Origin: Cytobacillus oceanisediminis | Lineage (GTDB): Bacteria > Bacillota > Bacilli > Bacillales > Cytobacillaceae | Length of the DNA: 61,809 bases | Assembly: GCF_004366035.1 (NCBI RefSeq) | Contig: NZ_SOEE01000015.1 | Location: 1 to 61,809, forward strand | Direction of reading: 5' to 3' | In this document: piece by piece, positions 56,272-61,809 of the stretch | Numbering within the stretch: position 1 is the first letter of the stretch | How the letters are laid out: every line of letters starts with the position of its first letter | Notes under the pieces: generated by a model | What the model was told of the DNA's origin: nothing | Seen by the model: the letters and a program-made list of their open reading frames with translations, nothing else | The model's database searches: none | Made by a program: the position numbers and the translations under genes

Positions 56272-58722
56272 TTATTTCTGAAGATTTGCTGTCCCGCTTG
56301 GTTCAGCCGTTTTCACTACAAATTCTCCATCTTTCACATCGATTACCACGCTTTGCCCGGTTAGGACCGTTCCTCTTAACAGCTCTTCGGATAAGCGGTC
56401 TTCGATATGCTTCTGAATAGCCCGGCGGAGCGGACGTGCACCGTACTCAGGATCATAACCCTCAACGGAGATTTTTTCTTTGGCTGCATCCGTCAATTCC
56501 AGTGTAATATCCTGTTCCTTCAATCGTTTCGTTAAAGTGTCAGACATCAGCGTAACGATTTCCTGAAGATGCTTTTTCTCCAATGCATGGAAAACGATGA
56601 TTTCATCGATACGGTTCAGGAATTCCGGTCGGAAGGACTTCTTCATCTCCTCCATTACTTTTCCTTTCATATCTTTGTAATCCTGTTCCCCATCCTGGAT
56701 GTTAAAGCCAACGTATTTGTTCCGCTTAAGTGCTTCAGCACCAACATTGGATGTCATAATCAGAACGGTATTGCGGAAATCAACGGTTCTGCCCTTAGAG
56801 TCTGTTAATCTTCCGTCTTCCAATACCTGTAAAAGGATGTTGAATACATCAGGATGCGCTTTTTCAATTTCATCCAGCAGCACAACAGAATATGGCTTTC
56901 TGCGGACTTTTTCGGTTAACTGCCCGCCTTCTTCATATCCTACATAGCCCGGAGGTGAACCTACCAGACGGGATGTCGAGTGTTTCTCCATGTATTCTGA
57001 CATATCGATGCGGATCATCGCATCCTCGTCTCCGAACATTGCTTCTGCTAATGCACGCGCAAGCTCAGTTTTACCTACCCCAGTCGGCCCAAGGAATACA
57101 AATGAGCCAATCGGGCGCTTTGGATCTTTAAGGCCTGCACGGGCACGGCGGACAGCCTTCGAAATGGCTTTAACCGCTTCTTCCTGTCCGATTACACGGG
57201 AATGAAGAATTTCTTCCAGGTTCAGAAGCTTTTCTGTTTCTGTTTGGGCCAGCTTCGATACAGGGATTCCAGTCCAGCTGGCCACCACATTGGCGATGTC
57301 CTCAACCGTCACTTCACTGTTCTCTTTGCCCTGCTTTTCTTTCCATGTTTTCTTCGTTTCTTCAAGCTGTTCGCGCAGGCGCTGCTCTGTATCTCTTAAG
57401 GAAGCCGCCTTTTCAAATTCCTGGCTTTGAACGGCAGCATCTTTCTCTTTCCTTACATCCTCGAGTTTAACCTCCAGCTCTTTCAGGTTTGGAGGGGTAG
57501 TGTAAGAGCGAAGTCTTACCTTTGAACCTGCTTCGTCAATTAAATCAATCGCTTTATCCGGAAGGAAGCGGTCTGAGATGTAGCGGTCTGATAGTTTTAC
57601 AGCCGCTTGAATGGCTGCATCCGTAATCGTCACGCGATGGTGTGCCTCATAACGGTCACGAAGACCTTCAAGAATCTGTACTGATTCTTCCGCTGTCGGC
57701 TCATCAACCGTAATAGGCTGGAATCTTCTTTCAAGTGCCGCATCCTTTTCAATGTATTTTCTGTATTCATCTAGAGTTGTTGCACCGATGCACTGAAGTT
57801 CACCGCGTGCCAGAGAAGGCTTTAAGATGTTGGAAGCATCTATCGCCCCTTCTGCTCCGCCTGCACCTATTAATGTATGAAGCTCGTCAATGAATAAAAT
57901 AATGTTTCCGGCCTGCCTGATTTCATCCATTACCTTCTTCAGGCGGTCTTCAAATTCACCGCGATACTTCGTTCCAGCTACAACTGTACCCATATCAAGC
58001 GTCATTACCCTTTTATCACGAAGAGTCTCCGGCACTTCATTATTAATGATCTGCTGTGCCAGTCCTTCAGCAATGGCTGTTTTACCTACACCAGGTTCAC
58101 CGATCAGAACCGGGTTGTTTTTCGTCCTGCGGCTTAATACTTCAATTACACGCTGAATTTCTTTGCTTCGTCCAATAACCGGATCCAGGCTTCCTTCTCT
58201 GGCAATAGCAGTCAAGTCACGTGCCAATCCATCCAGTGTCGGTGTGTTCGCATTGGCTGCGGATCCTCCCTGATGGCTGCCGGACTCATTGCTGCCTAAT
58301 AGCTGAAGCACTTGCTGTCGCGCTTTATTGAGACTGACTCCAAGGTTATTCAAAACTCTCGCTGCCACGCCTTCCCCCTCACGGATCAGGCCAAGCAGGA
58401 TATGCTCTGTTCCTACATAGGAATGGCCAAGCTTTCTTGCTTCGTCCATGGAAAGTTCAATGACTTTCTTGGCACGCGGTGTATAGTGAATGGTCTGGGA
58501 AGCATCCTGCCCCCTGCCGATTAAATTCTCAACCTCTTTTTGGATCTTATCAGAGCCGAGGCCTAAAGCATACAGAGCTTTTGCGGCAATGCCTTCACCT
58601 TCGCGTACAAGCCCCAGCAGAATATGCTCTGTTCCGATGTTGTTATGTCCTAAACGGATTGCTTCCTCCTGTGCTAATGCCAATACTTTTTGAGCTCTTT
58701 CCGTAAATCGTCCGAACATCAT
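56272..58722 (-). CDS. clpC: Clp protease ATPase subunit ClpC
   Basis: An 816-residue HSP100 unfoldase that feeds ClpP. It has two N-terminal Clp_N repeats (about 1-145, binding phospho-arginine and MecA), AAA+ module 1 with Walker A GEPGVGKT (208-215), a middle region with a UVR-like segment, and module 2 with GPTGVGKTE and [11 protein letters not shown]. Its start lies four bases after mcsB. It is the last gene of the CtsR regulon operon and ends in a strong hairpin. Confidence 0.97.
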   Translation of the reverse strand: MMFGRFTERAQKVLALAQEEAIRLGHNNIGTEHILLGLVREGEGIAAKALYALGLGSDKIQKEVENLIGRGQDASQTIHYTPRAKKVIELSMDEARKLGHSYVGTEHILLGLIREGEGVAARVLNNLGVSLNKARQQVLQLLGSNESGSHQGGSAANANTPTLDGLARDLTAIAREGSLDPVIGRSKEIQRVIEVLSRRTKNNPVLIGEPGVGKTAIAEGLAQQIINNEVPETLRDKRVMTLDMGTVVAGTKYRGEFEDRLKKVMDEIRQAGNIILFIDELHTLIGAGGAEGAIDASNILKPSLARGELQCIGATTLDEYRKYIEKDAALERRFQPITVDEPTAEESVQILEGLRDRYEAHHRVTITDAAIQAAVKLSDRYISDRFLPDKAIDLIDEAGSKVRLRSYTTPPNLKELEVKLEDVRKEKDAAVQSQEFEKAASLRDTEQRLREQLEETKKTWKEKQGKENSEVTVEDIANVVASWTGIPVSKLAQTETEKLLNLEEILHSRVIGQEEAVKAISKAVRRARAGLKDPKRPIGSFVFLGPTGVGKTELARALAEAMFGDEDAMIRIDMSEYMEKHSTSRLVGSPPGYVGYEEGGQLTEKVRRKPYSVVLLDEIEKAHPDVFNILLQVLEDGRLTDSKGRTVDFRNTVLIMTSNVGAEALKRNKYVGFNIQDGEQDYKDMKGKVMEEMKKSFRPEFLNRIDEIIVFHALEKKHLQEIVTLMSDTLTKRLKEQDITLELTDAAKEKISVEGYDPEYGARPLRRAIQKHIEDRLSEELLRGTVLTGQSVVIDVKDGEFVVKTAEPSGTANLQK

Positions 58723-58726
58723 ATTT

Positions 58727-59806
58727 TCATCCTCCCAACTCTTGATCTTCCATTTTTAATCTTTCCCTAATTAATGAAGCTCTGCGGATATCGCGTTCAT
58801 GCGGTCTGAGCGGACCGCCTGCATATTGCTGCAGGAATCCGGGCTGTGTCAGGATCATCAGCTCATTCAATATATTTTTTGATATGTTTTCAATGTACTG
58901 CATATCAATCCCCAGGCGAACATCAGACAAGCATTGTGCTGCTTCCTTTGATTCAATGATCCGGCTATTTGATAAAATGCCATAAGAGCGGAAGACTCTG
59001 TCTTCTAATTGTATGTTAGAAGTCTTTGCTAATGCTTCCCTTGCCGATCTTTCCTGAGAAATCAGCTGACTGACAACGCTTTTCAGATCCTCTGCGATAT
59101 CCTCTTCTGATTTTCCGAGAGTGATCTGATTTGAAACTTGAAAGATGTTACCTAAAGCTTCGCTGCCTTCCCCGTAAATTCCTCTAACAACTAAACCAAG
59201 CTGGTTAATTGCCGGAATAATCCGGTTCATTTGCTGTGTGAGAACGAGGCCCGGCAAATGCATCATAACCGATGCCCTGAGCCCTGTACCTACATTTGTG
59301 GGACAGCTTGTTAAAAAGCCGATATTTTCATCAAATGCATAATCGGCTTCTTCCTCCAGCCAATCATCAATTTCATTCGCCATACTTAAGGCTTCAGAAA
59401 GCTGAAACCCCGGAAACAGGCATTGAATCCTTATATGGTCTTCTTCATTAATCATGATGCTGACTTCTTCATTTTCAGAAAGAAGGCAGGCACCATGAGT
59501 TGAATTCTCAGCAAGATGGGGACTGATCAAATGCTTTTCCATCAGCACTCTTTTTTGAAGAGGCTGAAGGCGATCCATTAATAAAAGCTCCATTTCCCCT
59601 AGTTTTGAAAAAGAAGAATGCTCCACCCTCGCCTTTATTTTTTCAATGACTGCTTCTGCTTCTTCATTTGAAAATAAAGTGGGGAATTTATATTGCTTTA
59701 TATTGCGGGCAAGCCTGATCCGTGAACTTAATACAATATCGGAATCAGGGCCTTCCGCACTCATCCAGGAGCTAATAGCTTGATTCATGAAACGTTCCAG
59801 CGACAA
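58727..59806 (-). CDS. mcsB: Protein arginine kinase McsB
   Basis: A 359-residue kinase of the guanido phosphotransferase fold that phosphorylates arginines, marking proteins for ClpCP and inactivating CtsR. It has [33 protein letters not shown] and [10 protein letters not shown]. The C-terminal phospho-arginine receptor motif RDIRRA is at 338-343. It starts with TTG (59804-59806) after GGAGGGGAGTAAGC, two bases after mcsA. Confidence 0.97.
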   Translation of the reverse strand: MSLERFMNQAISSWMSAEGPDSDIVLSSRIRLARNIKQYKFPTLFSNEEAEAVIEKIKARVEHSSFSKLGEMELLLMDRLQPLQKRVLMEKHLISPHLAENSTHGACLLSENEEVSIMINEEDHIRIQCLFPGFQLSEALSMANEIDDWLEEEADYAFDENIGFLTSCPTNVGTGLRASVMMHLPGLVLTQQMNRIIPAINQLGLVVRGIYGEGSEALGNIFQVSNQITLGKSEEDIAEDLKSVVSQLISQERSAREALAKTSNIQLEDRVFRSYGILSNSRIIESKEAAQCLSDVRLGIDMQYIENISKNILNELMILTQPGFLQQYAGGPLRPHERDIRRASLIRERLKMEDQELGG

Positions 59807-59808
59807 GC

Positions 59809-60357
59809 TTACTCCCCTCCCTTTTGATCGGCATTGAGCTGCTTTTCCAATTTCCTTATTTCGTCCCTCAATTCTGCCGCTCTTTCAAACTCTTCTTTAG
59901 CAATCATTTCTTTTAAATTAATTTTTAAATCATCAATATTCCTCCGCAGGTGAATGGTTCCCCCGATTCGCGCAGGGATTTTTCCGCTGTGTGAGGAATT
60001 TCCGCTGTGAAGCCTTCTAAGAATAGGGTTCAATTGATCTTTAAAAGTCTCATAGCAGTTGGCGCATCCAAAGCGGCCTACTTTAATAAACTGCTGAAAG
60101 GTGAGGGAGCATTGCTCACACTGCAGGACTTTCTCCTGCTGAAAAGGGTCCTGGCCCGATTCCTGAAAGGCAGGCTGAATATTCAGAAGGCCAGCAAGCA
60201 AGTTATTTATTGAAAAACCAGACCCGCTGCCCAGCATAAACAGTTCACCTTTTTCCTGTGCGCATTTCTCGCAAAGATGAAACTCTGCTTTCTCGCCATT
60301 TACAACCTTTGTAAAGTGCAGCGTGGCCGGCCTTTGGTTACATTCCTGACAAATCAT
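59809..60357 (-). CDS. mcsA: McsB activator McsA
   Basis: A 182-residue zinc protein that activates McsB. Four CxxC motifs are visible: CQEC, CEKC, CEQC and CANC. The C-terminus has a UVR motif ([20 protein letters not shown]). I start at [10 protein letters not shown] (60355-60357) after GAGAGGTGACGTC, giving close to the B. subtilis length; an in-frame upstream start overlaps that ribosome site. Confidence 0.96.
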   Translation of the reverse strand: MICQECNQRPATLHFTKVVNGEKAEFHLCEKCAQEKGELFMLGSGSGFSINNLLAGLLNIQPAFQESGQDPFQQEKVLQCEQCSLTFQQFIKVGRFGCANCYETFKDQLNPILRRLHSGNSSHSGKIPARIGGTIHLRRNIDDLKINLKEMIAKEEFERAAELRDEIRKLEKQLNADQKGGE

Positions 60358-60380
60358 GACGTCACCTCTCCAGCTCACTA

Positions 60381-60842
60381 CTATTTATATTTCAAAGTGG
60401 TTAACATTGCCTTAAGCATTCTTGCCCTTAGCTCATCCCTGAATGGGAGATCAATATATAGGACAGAGCGGTCTATAACACTAAGCATTATTTTAGCTTC
60501 CCTATGTGTTATAATCTCTTCTTCTACCAGACGGTAAATGACATTCTCTGCACTGCTCTGGGCAATCCTGCTCTGCACCAATGAAATTAATTGGTCAACT
60601 AAATCAGCATGGTCATAGGACTGGACTTTCATAATCCGGATGAAGCCCCCGCCTCCCCGCTTACTTTCTACTGCATAGCCTTTCTCAATCGTGAAACGGG
60701 TGTTGATCACATAATTGATCTGAGAAGGAACACACTGGAACTTATCAGCAATTTCACTTCTTTTAATTTCCACGATTTCCCTTTCACTCTTCTCTAAAAC
60801 CTGTTTAAGGTAATTTTCAATTATGTCGGATATATTCCTCAC
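60381..60842 (-). CDS. ctsR: Class III heat-shock repressor CtsR
   Basis: A 153-residue repressor of clp genes. The winged helix domain has IKRSEIADKFQCVPSQINYV and the glycine wing ESKRGGGGFIRI, whose arginine contacts DNA and is the McsB target. The C-terminal dimer domain has LHIDL-like YIDLPFRDELRARMLKAM. The start is GTG (60840-60842) after GGGGGAGGCCTG. Longer in-frame reading passes through its own operator and promoter and is wrong. It opens the autoregulated operon. Confidence 0.96.
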   Translation of the reverse strand: MRNISDIIENYLKQVLEKSEREIVEIKRSEIADKFQCVPSQINYVINTRFTIEKGYAVESKRGGGGFIRIMKVQSYDHADLVDQLISLVQSRIAQSSAENVIYRLVEEEIITHREAKIMLSVIDRSVLYIDLPFRDELRARMLKAMLTTLKYK

Positions 60843-60861
60843 CAGGCCTCCCCCTATCTGA

Positions 60862-60879
60862 CTTTGACTATATTTGACA
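60862..60879 (-). promoter_or_regulatory. CtsR operator
   Basis: The minus strand reads TGTCAAA-TAT-AGTCAAA, the tandem heptad of the CtsR consensus. It sits between the -10 box and the ctsR ribosome site, so bound CtsR would block transcription of ctsR-mcsA-mcsB-clpC. Confidence 0.9.
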
Positions 60880-60882
60880 TTA

Positions 60883-60912
60883 ATTATACATGATTTATGT
60901 AATTTCTTGCAA
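60883..60912 (-). promoter_or_regulatory. SigA promoter of the ctsR operon
   Basis: TTGCAA (60907-60912) and TATAAT (60883-60888) on the minus strand are 18 nt apart, immediately upstream of the CtsR operator. Confidence 0.85.
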
Positions 60913-60930
60913 ACGGCGGGTATTAATAAT

Positions 60931-60957
60931 TTTCCCCCATTTTTTGACTTCCCAAAC
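60931..60957 (-). promoter_or_regulatory. Probable SigB promoter of the ctsR operon
   Basis: GTTTGG (60952-60957) and GGGAAA (60931-60936) on the minus strand are 15 nt apart, fitting the SigB pattern GTTT and GGGWAW. B. subtilis has a SigB promoter at the same place. The -35 box is only a partial match. Confidence 0.5.
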
Positions 60958-61172
60958 CTTAAAATGGAAGTTAATGTCGATAACAATATATTTTTGATTG
61001 GGCGGGTTTGTGCTTGGATGGAGAAGTTTTTTTGGAAGCTGGGAAGTGTGTTGGGTTTGATGACCAGATGAACAGGTGATCTGGTTAGCTGTCCTGACTT
61101 GATGTTCGGTGGGAATAGAGAGGTGGAATCCTGGAGAATGTCTGTCTGAACCTGCCGTGCAGTTAGTGATAC

Positions 61173-61234
61173 TTTTATCTAGCATGAATTGAGTTTTATG
61201 TAACAATTTTTGATTTTATCTAACATGTTTTTGA
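61173..61234. repeat. Three tandem 20-21-bp repeats
   Basis: Units at 61173-61193, 61194-61213 and 61214-61234 share TTTTAT(C/G)TA(G/A)CA followed by A/T-rich sequence and TTGA. They lie in the gene-free interval between the rrn terminator and the ctsR promoter. No function is known to me. Confidence 0.6.
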
Positions 61235-61333
61235 TGTAAACTCACATTTGTCACAATTCATCTTTGCTGAGAACGGAATTGACTCTTAAAACAGACGGTG
61301 GAATAAGGGGTGGCAAATATAACTCAATTCTGA

Positions 61334-61426
61334 GACATAAATGAATGAGTCAAAGCAGCGCATATTTGGGCCGAGGTGAAGCATAAATGGAAAAAGTGAC
61401 GCATATGCTGGCCGGGGTGACACATA
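61334..61426. repeat. Degenerate tandem repeat of about 41-46 bp
   Basis: GCATATTTGGGCCGAGGTGA (from 61360) recurs as GCATATGCTGGCCGGGGTGA (from 61401), and each copy is preceded by an ACATAAATG/GCATAAATG-like stretch. It sits about 70 nt downstream of the rrn terminator. The rest of 60960-61495 shows no gene. Confidence 0.5.
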
Positions 61427-61495
61427 TAGATATATTCCCTTAAAAGGGGAAGCCTGAATAACATATTAGGATTCAGGTAAATCATCCAAACATAC

Positions 61496-61523
61496 AAAAA
61501 AGAGCACCCATCAGGTGCTCTTT
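61496..61523 (-). terminator. rrn operon terminator
   Basis: AAAGAGCACC/GGTGCTCTTT (61514-61523 with 61499-61508, 5-nt loop) is followed by T residues on the minus strand. It begins 5 nt after the 3' end of 5S rRNA. Confidence 0.9.
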
Positions 61524-61528
61524 CATAT

Positions 61529-61645
<117 letters not shown>

Positions 61646-61721
61646 CTATTTGGTTGAAGAAACTTCGTTCCCTCAAAACTAGATAATGCATGAAGAAGCA
61701 TATGCCGAGAATTCACCAATG

Positions 61722-61809
<88 letters not shown>

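Noticed and set aside
60843..60986. N-terminal extension of ctsR
   Set aside because: The longer frame runs through the promoter and the CtsR operator; the GTG start at 60842 has an excellent ribosome site and gives the family length.

Overview
This window is a conserved housekeeping block of a Bacillaceae chromosome. Essentially every gene lies on the minus strand, so it reads from the right edge (3' end of a 23S rRNA gene) to the left edge (salA). Gene order and protein lengths follow the Bacillus subtilis region from rrnW to salA closely. Zinc-type S14 and L33, a CtsR-McsA-McsB-ClpC operon, a SigH gene and a cysteine T-box all fit a spore-forming Bacillaceae. The style of the intergenic repeats suggests, weakly, the Cytobacillus/Mesobacillus (B. 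firmus-like) group.

Layout in transcription order (high to low coordinates). (1) 61.8-61.5 kb: 3' end of 23S rRNA, 5S rRNA and the rrn terminator. (2) 61.5-60.9 kb: a gene-free interval with two sets of degenerate tandem repeats, a probable SigB promoter, and a SigA promoter with a CtsR operator. (3) 60.8-53.5 kb: ctsR-mcsA-mcsB-clpC (stress proteolysis, protein-arginine phosphorylation), then radA and disA (recombination, c-di-AMP). (4) 53.3-44.1 kb: yacL, ispD, ispF, gltX, a Cys T-box, cysE, cysS, mrnC, rlmB, rae1 and sigH. (5) 44.0-39.3 kb: rpmG-secE-nusG, rplK-rplA, rplJ-rplL behind an L10-type leader and attenuator, and rsmC. (6) 39.3-31.6 kb: a long structured leader, then rpoB and rpoC. 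(7) 31.6-26.8 kb: rplGB-rpsL-rpsG-fusA-tuf. (8) 26.4-11.2 kb: the S10-spc-alpha ribosomal supercluster, rpsJ to rplQ, including secY, adk, map, a KOW protein, infA and rpoA. (9) 11.2-7.4 kb: ecfA1-ecfA2-ecfT (energising module of ECF vitamin transporters) and truA. (10) 7.3-6.3 kb: rplM-rpsI with their own promoter, leader and terminator. (11) 6.0-2.7 kb: a complete proline biosynthesis operon proC-proB-proA, which is not at this place in B. subtilis. (12) 2.6 kb to the left edge: ybaK, cwlD and salA, with a Shine-Dalgarno for another gene (gerD by synteny) just at the edge.

The genes supply transcription and translation machinery, protein quality control and a few metabolic functions. No frameshifts, insertion sequences, prophage genes or CRISPR arrays were seen. 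The novelty lies in the non-coding DNA. The best candidate for an undescribed element is the 590-nt interval between rplQ and ecfA1. Read on the minus strand it holds a long interrupted inverted repeat ending in a T-run, a 70-nt four-helix cloverleaf-like fold, and a terminator whose 5' arm overlaps a sequence able to pair with an upstream segment. That layout resembles a transcription-attenuating riboswitch for the ECF module. Other structured regions are the rpoB leader, the gltX upstream element, and dispersed-repeat-like sequences near ispD and rsmC. Coding starts were chosen from Shine-Dalgarno spacing and family length; several are GTG or TTG.
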